This document shows positions 23,378 to 33,595 of a stretch of 64,000 nucleotides of DNA, in pieces (the first letter of the stretch is position 1; each line of letters opens with the position of its first letter). The position numbers and the translations under genes were made by a program. Under the pieces are notes generated by a model, which saw only the letters and a program-made list of their open reading frames with translations, was not told the origin of the DNA and made no database searches. Origin of the DNA: Endomychus coccineus (taxonomy: Eukaryota > Arthropoda > Insecta > Coleoptera > Endomychidae); assembly GCA_958510875.1 (NCBI GenBank), contig OY294068.1, positions 81,401,978 through 81,465,977 of the forward strand, written 5' to 3'.

Positions 23378-24122
23378 ATATACTTTTTTTACATAAAATT
23401 CTGGACGAGGCTGCATCGTGCTCCACAGCAATCGCACCAGAAAACCTAATTTGTTAACTTAAGCTTCTTCTCCTCACCGGTCGGTAAGTGGCTTCAGGTT
23501 CCGAAATAGTGTGCCCTGAGTAGCCTTATTGAACCTAGAATGACTGTGGTCTTGATCCGTTCTATCAAAATCTGTACAAAGTTCCTGCAGGCCGGAATGA
23601 TCTTTAGGTTGGAACGCAGCGAAGACCGAAATCCCCCCAAACCACCGGTGATCAGAACCCCTAGTGCGACCTTGTGACCTGGATATAGCGTGCAGAGCTC
23701 GAACACCAGATCTTGATATTTTGTCCATTTTTCCTCCTGTGTCAAGACTATATTCTGCAGGGGCAGAGAATTCGATGACATACATAATCTTGATTTGTTT
23801 CGTGGCCCATAATCAATGTATACTTTGACTATGGTCAGGTCCATCTGCTTGTATGGACCTGACGGTCGGAAACGGGTAATTCCAGTAGATCTGGCATTTT
23901 TCGTTTTCGACAACGGACTCAATATCTCCTGGCATGTAAAGTAGCACCGGCTCTAGGTATATTCCGTACGAGTACCTTAGATGATAATACAGTACCCGTA
24001 GGGCCGAATTATGGATGTACGCCGAGGCCGCTTTTGCCAGACATGACAGAAGGTGCAAAAGCGTCTCAGACGCCTCCCGACAGGGCCTGCAGCTGACATC
24101 AGGAACCTGCACACCCATCATA
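23378..24122 (-). pseudogene. R2-type LINE, endonuclease region and 3' end, copy 2
   Basis: Minus-strand copy of the family at 1.66-2.99 kb, covering the C-terminal endonuclease region and the 3' end. It begins MMGVQVPDVSCRPCREASE, with the CCHC knuckle (C-RP-C, then H and C in TLLHLLSC), then YYHLRYSYGI, IYWNYPFPTVRSIQADGPD (the PD of the restriction-like fold), and in a second frame YVIEFSAPAE with the glutamate. Then come EEKWTKYQDLVFELCTLYPG, GGFRSSLRSNLKIIPACRN and LGSIRLLRAHYFG. A frameshift of about 100 bases lies between the PD and E blocks, and a 19-base string there is shared with the unrelated LINE at 12.26 kb. The 3' region ends near an A-rich TGTAAAAAAAG at about 23390. Truncated at the 5' side at 24122, exactly where a GAGT-tailed repeat begins. 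Confidence 0.85.
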
Positions 24123-24240
24123 TATATAGGCAAAAAATACACTCACTGACTGACTCACTCACTCATCATGAAATCCCAGAAACTATAAAGTGTACCGTCT
24201 TGAAACTTGGCAGATTTACATGACATACGGATCCATAGAT
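24122..24240 (-). repeat. GAGT-tailed dispersed repeat, minus-strand copy
   Basis: Reverse complement reads CTGCCAAGTTTCAAGACGGT, TATAGTTTCTGGGATTTCAT, then a (GAGT/CAGT) run and TTTGCCTATATATA. It matches the two copies at 19.84-20.11 kb and directly abuts the LINE fragment, so the two may have been copied together or one inserted at the edge of the other. Confidence 0.6.
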
Positions 24241-25787
24241 TAATAGCTCATTATTACAGTTCACTGTCGATGCTATGACAGACAACACATAACACATCAA
24301 CAAGACAGGTAAAGTAAAGTTTTCATAACCGACATGCCTGTCAATTCAAATATTCGAATCAACTTAGAGACTGAGTATAATTTCATGCCTTTCCACGCAC
24401 GAAAATTTTTCATTAAGTTAACTTGAGGAATGACATCGCGGCGGCTCAGCCGACCATTTCCTCTACGGATAGTGTAATATATTGACATGGAAAAATTGAA
24501 TTATCGTAGGAAAACAACCCAATAACTGCTGCATCACATTTTATTACAATAATAAATTACTCACACATCAGAAGAAATACGGTACTCAATATTCACTCAG
24601 TAGTACATGTAATTCATTATCCTCCAAAATCCCGTAGTTCATTTCTCAACATTATTCTTGGGCATGGGTTGCATAAAATCCAACCATTTGAAATGTGTAG
24701 TTATGAGTAATTTTCTCAGTACCATTTGAATTGCGGATATGAGTTTTGCAAAATAATCACAGAGAGGATCCAACAATATGCCGACGCTGCAAAACGTATC
24801 GGCTTCAATAATGAACAAGTCCCTCTTGATACAGCAGGCTTTTTCGAACATATTTATCACGACGATAAGCAAAAGGGAAATGAGTAACGAAATTTTGGAG
24901 CCGAAAATTAAACTGGATTAAATAGAGCTATGACTTTTGACTGGAGACATGACAGAAGTGAATTTATCAAATTTGTTTCATGGCATTTTAGATCATTTTT
25001 CAGATCGAATAAGTTAGTAGATACATTAAAAACATGAATCAATAAAACTGGAGATGAGAGAATGGACCCGCTATCTTAGCCATACATCAAAATGTTTCGC
25101 ATCATTCCAGTATAGTTGAGTTTGTGTTTGCTTAAGGTGGTAAATGTAGAAGAATTATTGTTAGGGAGGGCATCCTCATTGGTTCTATGTTCTCCGTTAC
25201 ATATCCTCACTATATTCCATACGTCCGCCTCGAAATTCTTTTTAACTTCAATGCCCCTGAGTGAATAAGTCTCGTGGGTTCAAAGCTCTAGATTATTGAA
25301 TTGGAATTATTAGCGGTGTTGTTCTTACTGCTTTCATGGAATATTGTCACCCACCCGATTGGTACTGTTTTACAGAATCCCGGTGAGCTTGAGATGGTTT
25401 AGCAAGATTGAGATATTTTTCGGCTTCAATGGTATAGTTTCTTGTCCGGTCGTGTATGTACCCTTCGGAACTATTTGCTTCTACGGATAAGTGTAGTTCT
25501 GCAGTCAGTAACCGAATGTATCAGTGTTTCATACCCTGCTCTGCACGTCATTATCATTATTAACTGGGCCAATTTGTCTCATATGACCATCGAGCTTGAA
25601 AACCTGTTATGATTCCTAGGTTGTCCCTTACTCATTCCAAGACATCCTCTTTTAAAATTCGTCTAGGAAGATCTTGATCCATCTGTGCCCCGTAAGAGAA
25701 CTCCTATGTTAAGTTTCGAGTTCTTTGACTTCTCTTCTGGAGATTTCCTGTATATTGTGTGATACTAGACCGCAGGTAGTGTAGAAC
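24241..25787. other. Unassigned sequence, somewhat GC-richer from 25.1 kb
   Basis: A minus-strand stretch near 24390 (AWKGMKLYSV in translation) resembles plus-strand sequence near 56615 (AWKDLKLYSA), so a low-copy repeat is present, but its limits could not be drawn. From 25.1 kb base composition shifts and dinucleotides look more coding-like, as in old transposon sequence, but no domain was recognised on either strand. Confidence 0.4.
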
Positions 25788-26008
25788 TTTTGTATGTTAC
25801 AAGCTTGTGAATGAAAATAACTTCTTTGTATTCGAAAAGCACTCGAGTGATCATCTTCGTTCGATTACAAATGCAGTATGCAAACACTGTATTCTGTAGT
25901 ATGATACTAATTTTATATTAATTTTTTTTCAATAATAGTTATATTTCCGGAACTTTTCAATTTAATGTAGAAAAAATGTAAAAACTGATATCAATATATT
26001 GATAATAG
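25788..26008 (+). repeat. Duplicated non-coding block, copy 1
   Basis: Matches 29703-29944 in direct orientation: GTTACAAGCTTGTGAAT, AAAATAACTTCTTTGTA, GAAAAGCACTC, TTTCAATAATAG, ATTTCCGGAACT and TATCAATATATTGA. Small indels separate the copies. Function unknown. Confidence 0.8.
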
Positions 26009-26594
26009 TGTCAGAAGGCTTTCAATCCTATACGCGATGGTTTATTCCTTCAGTGAAAGGGTCCACCTGTTCCATTCCCCTCAAATCCCGAGACCCAATC
26101 AACTGTTATTATATTCTGGAACCATCCCTGAGGTAATGATGTCATAGCTGATGGCTATCTGACATGACACCTAGGTTTTTCTTTTCAAATCCTTCGTCCT
26201 GATTGATTTAAGAACATCACTAAATTGTATTGATAGCCGCTTGAAAGATTCTGATATATTCACCCATGGGTTACGACTATTTGGTTCCGCGTCCAAAGAT
26301 ACCGGCCCCTGTCCCTTCTGCTGTTCTGGATCTAACGCTATAACAACAAATTGCTCCTTTCTAAAAATGTGAATTTTTCCCCGTCTCCACCCCTTTCTTG
26401 ATTTCGACGTTGGTTAGAAAGTTCTGTGTAGACAGGAACACAATACCCTTGTCTTCCTTTGGTATCACGAGTATTGGATGCTCCATATTCAGAGAGTCGT
26501 TATTCTTCCGCAGAAGTTGTATACCTCGTTGAAATTCTTCTTGACAGCTCTTTGTATCACTTTATGCACATGATTTTCTCCATGCTAGCTGTAG

Positions 26595-28010
26595 GAGCAG
26601 ATCTTAGTGCCCTAGTAATACATATGCCTTTGAATCTTACTCAATTCCATTTTTTTTTGGTGAGTGGTTTTGTTCTATTACTCTAGGCTATCGCCTCGTA
26701 GGTGAGTATAATCATCACCATCATGGTATACATCGAGAGTAGTATCTTAGGTAAACTACGCCATGTTCTACCTACACACCATCAGGGCACGTGTCGCCAT
26801 CTTAGATTATTTGAGCTGTGGCGGTAGGTATATACATATTTAACCTCATCCTCTATCCAGCAGGATGATAATCCCATTCACTTGCAATAAAAGTAACACT
26901 GGGACTATCCAACTCATTATTCATATCCTTTTTTTTTTCACACACAATCTGGTGAATTTCTCTTCTTTATTTCCAAGCTGGGTTCCTTGATGCCATGAGT
27001 ATTTGGTGCTCAATATCTAGAGAGATGATCCCCATTCAAACGTTCAATTTGTTACACTGGTATTTAGGAGAAGGTACTCAGTTTGTGAACTACACAGTCT
27101 CAACGCGGTTCGTTGGGCTAGGCCTCACGTTCCTTTCTGCTTAGAATTGGGGTATCATTCAGTTCGCAATCCTTCGGTCTTAGTAGTAACCGATAGATAG
27201 GTCTGAATGTACACTTAGAATTTCGGACTCTGGCAAAATAATTGAACATTTATTATTTTCGTGTTACACTGGTATTTTAGGAGAAGGTAGTCAGTTTGCA
27301 AACTCTGCAGTTTTAACGTGACTCGTCCGGCTAGGTATCACGTTCTTTCCTGCTAGAATTAGGGTATCATTCAGTTCGCAATCCTTCGGTCTTGAACGCA
27401 ACCAATAGATAGGTCTAAATGTACGATTTTTCCTATTTCAGACTCAAAATAATTCTAGTTTTATTACTTTCGAATAATTGAATAACTATTTCGGTTATAA
27501 CGAAATTCGGTTTCTTCGATTTAATGGGGTTTCTTAGCTTTGTACTACAACGTCAATTGGTCAGGAGCTCGGTAGAGAGTTCCCTTGCATAGAAAATTGG
27601 ACGCCTTATATACTTCTCGAGATCTACCCTGCGGTAGAGATCGCTCATCAACTCTCGTATTTCAGCGCTGTGTTTTATACATAACGTTGCACGAAGTTTG
27701 ATTCCTTAATTTAGGTGGTTTGACGTCACCGCATATAAACTAAGTAACGAGTTTTATCTCGCTACAGCTTATGTTAAGCTTTTTATTTTTCGCAGTTCTG
27801 TGTATTGTGGTATGGGAACGGGTTCGTTCCGGTATTTTCTTCATGATAGTAGTACGACAAGACGTTAGTGCCCCAGATAACATGCGAGTTTTCAAATCTT
27901 ACTCAATTCTCTCCGTTTGATGAATATCTTGGATCTATTGCTCCAGTCTATCGCCGCATATGTTAGTATTGGCTTTATCATTATGGTATACATCGAGAGT
28001 AGTAGCTTCT
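26595..28010. repeat. Nested duplications, possible old LTR-element debris
   Basis: Two levels of duplication are seen. The outer pair, about 26600-26745 and 27863-28005, share CTTAGTGCCC, AATCTTACTCAATTC and GGTATACATCGAGAGTAGTA. The inner pair, 27050-27212 and 27262-27424, begin TGTTACACTGGTATTT and share GGGTATCATTCAGTTCGCAA, TCCTTCGGTCTT and AATAGATAGGTCT. Start with TG and the tandem arrangement are reminiscent of LTR-type repeats, but no polyprotein, primer site or polypurine tract was found, so this is only a suggestion. Confidence 0.5.
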
Positions 28011-29702
28011 TGGCACCTTTAAGGCACGTATCTTGTTTACATTGTTCTTCAAGCCATGAATGAGAGTAGTATTATGGCTAGACATTTGAATCAATCCTTC
28101 AGGACGATAGTAATTCCATACAGGTCTATTTGCTTCATGTGACCCATCTTCCTTTTCCTGGTAAATGCCAATATTGTTCATTCTCTGGGATTAATTTCTA
28201 CATCATTACACCATTTTTCAGTGATCTCCTGACCTTCCTGGATTATTGGCATCGAGTACTGTTGTGACCGGTTCGATAATCCACTGTTAATTTGTGTGGT
28301 CGAGACTAGGTGTCTAGTAAATTTGTTTGTTGAGTATCTTCTTTAATTGAACTTTTCGTCTTTTTATATTCAATAATTTTATTGACAGTATTTATATAAT
28401 ATGTACAAGTTGCCAAGTTACTGGTTACAAGGCTGTTTCGATACTGAGCTTCTAAATAAGAAATAAACATTGAATGGGGGTGAGAAACTATGACTAATTT
28501 TAACAATACAAAAATGGTGTTGTAAATCTAAAAGGATCGACACAAACAAGGTTGCCTTCCTAGAAATAGAAAAATATATATTTTATGGTATGTAACTGTA
28601 ACTGCCCTGAGATGCAATAAAATGACCGTTGCCGTTGGGACAAGCAAAAGGTCTAAACAAGTACTCTCAAATTTTGTTCTTGCTATAAAGAATACGTATC
28701 ATCTGCATTTCCTTGACAGCGAATTCCTTCTAAGGGTTAATATATCTAGGGGATCATACACTACCTGGCTGCACATTAGGGGCATATGACCCCTTGCGAG
28801 CACTCCTTGTTTTGGTTTTTGTTGGATGGTGTTTTTGCTCACCTTTCTCTCCAACCATCACAACCTTCTCGCGACTGAAACCACCCAGAGAGCTATATCT
28901 TTCTGTTCTAGCGTGTTCTCCAGTTCACTTTTCAGCTTATACAGCTCGATTTCGGTTGATCTCACCGCTTTATATGCACGCTAACAGTGGTGAAGGGGTT
29001 GTTCTTTCTCTGCCGTATTTCTTAATAAATTATGCACTATTTTTTTAGTGCCAAGATGGTATAGTTGGAATATCTGGGAATGTGATGAGATAGGTTTGCT
29101 TTCAATTGAAATTAAATATCAATTATAAAGTAACAATTTTCATGACAAAATAAGAGCAAATTATTCAACTCTAAGATTACAGTAATCAATGTTCTCAAAT
29201 AAATATCTATTCGGAGTAAACAAGTACCTATATGTTACGGTATTAAAATAATATGTTTTTCATATACATAGGGATGAAGACTAATAAAGAAGGTAGGGTT
29301 GGAAACAATTGGATAACGTTGCCTGTTTTAGAAACATGTGCCATCGACCAAAAATCATATCTTGACGTTCTTCTTGTATTGGAATATTTTTCATTTATTG
29401 GTAAGTAAGTAATGTGAATCGATTGTTATGAGGGTCATGTTGATGGCAGTATATGATAAGCGAAGACAATATGTTATATACCAAATATCCGAAAAACATC
29501 TAGAAAAACGTTTACTTAAATAGATGTATAACATATATTTCAACAAAACGTTAAAGGAACTCATATATTATGTATCACCAACATTACGAGTGATAAAAAT
29601 GCACTTTATTGTTGCCATTCAGATATATTACAGAAGCAACTAATATATTTTATTTGAGTATAAGGCATCTATTTCCTACATTTATACAGATATCGTACAG
29701 AA
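28011..29702. other. Non-coding, nothing recognised
   Basis: Minus-strand frames around 28.0-28.5 kb and a plus-strand frame at 28794-29048 have no recognised motif. No repeat was matched elsewhere in the window. Confidence 0.5.
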
Positions 29703-29944
29703 GAACTTTTGTACGTTACAAGCTTGTGAATCTGTGTAAACGAAAATAACTTCTTTGTAGTCGAAAAGCACTCAAGTGATCGTCTTTGTTTGATTACAAA
29801 TGCGGTATGCAAACATTCTGTAGTATGATGCTAATTTTGTATTGATTTTTTTTCAATAATAGTCTTATTTCCGGAACTAGCTTTTCAATTTAATGTAGAA
29901 AAAAGTAAAAATTCAAACTGCTATCAATATATTGACAATTGTGT
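29703..29944 (+). repeat. Duplicated non-coding block, copy 2
   Basis: Direct copy of 25788-26008, slightly longer through small insertions (TGTGTAAAC after GTGAATC, and a few bases near GAACTAGC). See that entry. Confidence 0.8.
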
Positions 29945-30393
29945 CATCACACAATTACATTCTTAGAACGAGTTATTAACTGGATGGTATGTAATAAGGG
30001 GAGTGGCATGGGTGGAAGGAAGGAGATCTTTGTTAACTAATGCTAAGAACTTTTCGAGGACTTGATTGAAACATAATTGTTAACTAAAATTGTTCGAAAA
30101 GAAATCATCTTGCATGTTGGTAAGGAAAAGGTATTCAAGTCAAGTTTTATCTCATTCGGCGGATGACATGTGGATCTGAATAATCACATTTTGTGGTATT
30201 CTGAACGAGGAGGAAGAATTATATTTCTACTATTTCAGAAACTTCTAGCTCTTGGATTCTTATGAAAAAATACAAAATAATATTTTCATGAAAGACACAA
30301 GAATATGACAGATATCTATTGGAAGGTATTTTGACTTTCTGGTTGTATACTCTAAGGTAATCCTACATCCATCGTGGTCAAGTTCATTGGTAT

Positions 30394-30485
30394 ATCACCT
30401 GCTGTCAAGTTGACATCCGAAATTATTGACACTATAATAAAAGCTCGTTTCATACTGACAACTGCTATTACAGGAACTATCAAAA
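30394..30485 (-). repeat. Dispersed repeat, shared with 21.71 kb
   Basis: Second copy of the block described at 21710-21800; both keep CACCTGCTGTCA near one end and ACAGGAACTATCA-like sequence at the other. Strand arbitrary. Confidence 0.6.
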
Positions 30486-30689
30486 TTCGCCACCGAGTTA
30501 AAATGGACGGCATGATATTCGTCACAATTTGATTACGGTGACCAGTCAAGGCCTCAGGTAAATTTCAAGGGTGCTTGAAACACACAGAGCTTTCTTTACG
30601 GCTAATTGAATATTTAATGCTAGACAGAGCTCTGTTTCCAAACTTATAATAATTATATTTTTCGTATCGTACATTCTAACAAGTAATGG

Positions 30690-31145
30690 TTAAGATTCTT
30701 TTCAAAATTTAAAATTTCGTTTGTGAAAGAAATTATTAGTGAACGCGGAAACACCCAAATAGTGTACGAAAATTATAAGTCTTCTAACATCGATCTTCAA
30801 CTAATGAAACTGTCTGGAGGTGCCGGCCTAAATGTAAGGTTTATGTGTATACCATTGAGGAAACGGGTAGTTTTATTATAACAACATTAAAAAATCAACA
30901 TAATCATGAACATGAAGAAATATATACAAGTTCTTAGTGTTGCCTGCAAAAGAAAAGCGGAAGAACCTACAGAGAGACCAACTAAAATATTGGAATTAGC
31001 TTCGAATGGTTTTCCCCCAGATTTTCCTTTGACTTCTCGGGACGCGCCAAAGAAAATATGTACATATAGCCGTCGCAAAACATCGCCAACTTTGCCTCGC
31101 TCTGCCAATGAAGTTCAAGTTGCCATTGTTTCTCTTCCGAGTGTA
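30690..31145 (+). pseudogene. FLYWCH-type zinc-finger domain fragment, frameshifted
   Basis: The frame from about 30712 gives FVKEIISERGNTQIVYENYK, the start of a FLYWCH domain. After a shift near 30806 it reads TVWRCRPKCKVYVYTIEE and LKNQHNHEHEE, which supply the WxC, C and HxH zinc ligands of the domain. A second shift near 30915 leads to QVLSVACKRKAEEPTERPTK, KILELASNGFPPDFPLTS and SPTLPRSANEVQ, the tail that follows this domain in many insect proteins, some of them related to mod(mdg4) or to DNA transposons. Two frameshifts make it non-functional unless assembly errors are involved. No splice sites or neighbouring domain were found, so whether it came from a host gene or a transposon is open. 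Confidence 0.75.
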
Positions 31146-31504
31146 AAATGTATTTATCATAAGTACATTATATTCTTGATAATATGTAACACATTTTTTT
31201 TTATACTAATTTAGTGAATAAATAAAGTGAAACCGACCTCATAATTTAATTTTTCAATCATATTATTTTTTTTTGTAAACGTACTTGGACTCTTATAGTG
31301 GTGAAATTGTTGCATCAACAAGATTTTCAATTTTATTTTGGGATTTTTGAATTAATAATTATCTTTGTGACGAATTTCATAGTTCCAAAATCGGGCGACA
31401 GAATGCCTTGTGACGAAGATCGTACACGAATTTTATGGTAACCTGCGTACTCTGACAAATTTCGAATCCTCCATAAAAATAGATTGTGACTTCACATCGA
31501 TCGT

Positions 31505-31985
31505 CAGTTGAGTCGGACACTTCTGCAGGTTAAGTATATGCTTCTGGTAACACTTTTGTCATTATGGTTCAATGAAATACTATAATAATAATAGAATTGA
31601 AGATAGTAGTCTAAAATGTCTTTTAAAATGGAGCTACCACTCCCAAAAACAATACAATTCATATTTTCACCACATTCGAATGATATGCAAAATTTCAAAT
31701 TCATACGAACAATAGGTGCGGCGCAATCGTCTCTACAATGTTCACGCACACACACACACACACACAGACACTACCGCACATATTCGTCATAACAAACATG
31801 GTCTAGATAGATTCAGAAATGCTCAAGGCAAATTTTTTTTTTTAGCCAATTACAATGCTTGTCTTAAAATACAACGTATACTGAGGGAAGTAATAGTCTA
31901 AATGGATTCAGAGAGGCTCAAACCGGAGATGTTTCCGCGAAAATCCAGGATTTCGATTACTATGGACAGTGGGGGAAGTAAAATG
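31505..31985 (-). repeat. Dispersed repeat DR1, copy 2, with (AC)n run
   Basis: On the minus strand this copy ends with CTGCAGAAGTGTCCG (31513-31527) and has the core ATTGTTCGTATGAATTTG and GGTGAAAATATGAATTGTAT. An (AC) run of about eleven units (31747-31770) lies where other copies have GT-rich sequence. Two partial heads follow (GGGAAGTA-containing, near 31880 and 31975), so the 5' part is duplicated. Confidence 0.75.
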
Positions 31986-32239
31986 AGTTTTTTTTCAATG
32001 AACTCGCTAATAACTTGAGATTATTAAAAGAAAAAGACTGCTTCTACTTGATAACTGACGAGTCTTTCATGGAGAAACAAACTATTGTAAACCATATATT
32101 CGATAAACATCACCAACCTACAATACCGCTAAGTGACTAGTTTAAAAACTAGACAAATTCAATTACATTTTGTTTATTTACTTCTATTTGTAATATTGGG
32201 GATTCCCCATTCACCTTATGATTGGAAGTTAGTTTCTTC

Positions 32240-32740
32240 GATTCTGATTCTCATAAACTGTAAAAGAGCTCACATTGTGGATACACTATAAATCTATAGA
32301 TAAGAAACAATCACACTTATACACTCAAGATACTTTTAAAGTACTGAAGACCTTTTAGCTACCAACTAGCCGTCATCAGAGTAAACTAAATTAGAAATCA
32401 AAATATGCTTGTTGAAATGCTATTTGGAATTAATAGTGTATATGAGGGATTGATTACCTTCAGCTAGAAATAAACCTGAATTCACTTAATTACGTTTCCC
32501 CTCTAAATTATCTACATCACTCGGTAAATGGTGTGATCGTGTTTAAAACATGTTCTGCTAATGCTGGTTTATCACCATCACTCTTCTTTATTTGGGCAAA
32601 AATGTTCTTTATATGGAGTTAGAATATTCTTTCTAGTTTGACCCACATTGCATTTTGAATACGATTTTTTAATACCCGATTCGACGAAGTCGGAAACTTC
32701 ATCAAAGGTCATTGCATAAGACAAAACTTAGAGGTATATA
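32240..32740 (-). pseudogene. Penelope-like family 2, GIY-YIG remnant and 3' end
   Basis: On the minus strand the sequence TGCAATGACC then TTTGATGAAGTTTCCGA (near 32720) aligns with the plus-strand element at 47.07 kb, and the frame then gives SKCNVGQTRKNILTPYKEHF, a decayed GIY-YIG endonuclease core (family pattern KCYVGQT-R, YKEHF). Stops and a one-base shift follow. The 3' end (32240-32390) matches those at 8.33 and 47.47 kb, with AGCTCACATTGTGGATACA and a hammerhead-like block at 32342-32383. No RT part was recognised upstream. Confidence 0.75.
32342..32383 (-). ncRNA. Hammerhead-like motif, Penelope family 2 (one core base off)
   Basis: Read on the minus strand: stem I UACU/AGUA, core CUGAUGA (32373-32379), stem II GGCUA/UAGCU with loop GUUGG, then AAAA (32353-32356) where GAAA is required, a minimal stem III and a UUC cleavage site before AGUA. 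The sister copy at 47.46 kb keeps GAAA but has UUGAUGA. Hammerhead ribozymes are known in Penelope-like elements; this one is probably inactivated by the G-to-A change. Confidence 0.45.
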
Positions 32741-33379
32741 GTGTATCTGCAACAAAATGTATCCGCATCAAACTTTCTTTGACGCATTAGTTAGTGTACA
32801 TCAGTTAACCTCTAACACTCACGAATTCTGTTTATTCTGCTTTCGAGTTATCTTGTTTTTTTTTCTATAATTCACTACATAATAAACTGAATACAATATC
32901 TGTTCTTTTAAGAGTTGTATGATCTGCTGCATTAATAGGTGAGTTTGTTATAAAGCATCATTAAGAATTTTATCACGAATAAAACGACGTTAACGACGAA
33001 GTTTCTAAATAGTCCTCTTATATTAAGATACTTCCCGTTAAACGCTTAAATTTCCAAGCGCAACAATTAGTGTTTGATCTTCTAGAATATTTTGAACGGG
33101 AAGAAGAAAACGGAGATGTGTTGATCTCATTAAAAGCAATATATGATAGGGTTGAAACTTTCTTCCATATATAAAAAGAGTTCTGAATATAAAGCAAAGG
33201 GAACAAAATAATCCGTCAGGCATATAAAACAAGAGACTTGAAAAGGGCAACTCAAATTACATCATAACAATAAAACTAAGATTTACAATCACTGAATGAA
33301 TTAAACGATAGTTGTAACTTCAAGCTTGATAAGTGCATCTTCGAAACATACAATGACCATGACTCATGGTGAAATGTTT
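32741..33379. other. Non-coding, nothing recognised
   Basis: No supported feature; the short frames here overlap on opposite strands and lack motifs. Confidence 0.5.
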
Positions 33380-33595
33380 AAAAAATAGGTGGTAGAAAAA
33401 CTTGTCCAACATTTAGAAGAATCATCACTGATAGCAATGGATAATGCATCATACCACAGTGTTTTACAGAGAAACAACCATCTATGTTGTCAAAAAAATG
33501 TGAAACTATAGAGTGGTTGAACAATAATAACATTGTTTCCGATGAATATATGACCAAACAGGAATTATTACGAAAATGGTCATGAAGTTCACGTT
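33380..33595 (+). pseudogene. Tc1/mariner-superfamily (DDE) transposase fragment
   Basis: The plus strand reads VVEKLVQHLEESSLIAMDNA followed by SYHSVLQRNNH, a block around the second catalytic aspartate (MDNASYH) found in a widespread animal lineage of IS630/Tc1/mariner-like transposases. After a frameshift KKCETIEWLNNNNIVSDEYM then TKQELLRKW continues the same protein. Neither the N-terminal DNA-binding part nor the last catalytic residue was found. No inverted ends were recognised. Confidence 0.75.

Noticed and set aside
25100..28260. BEL/Pao or copia polyprotein on the minus strand
   Set aside because: The GC-richer, coding-like composition prompted a check of protease, RT, RNase H and integrase motifs on both strands; none was found.
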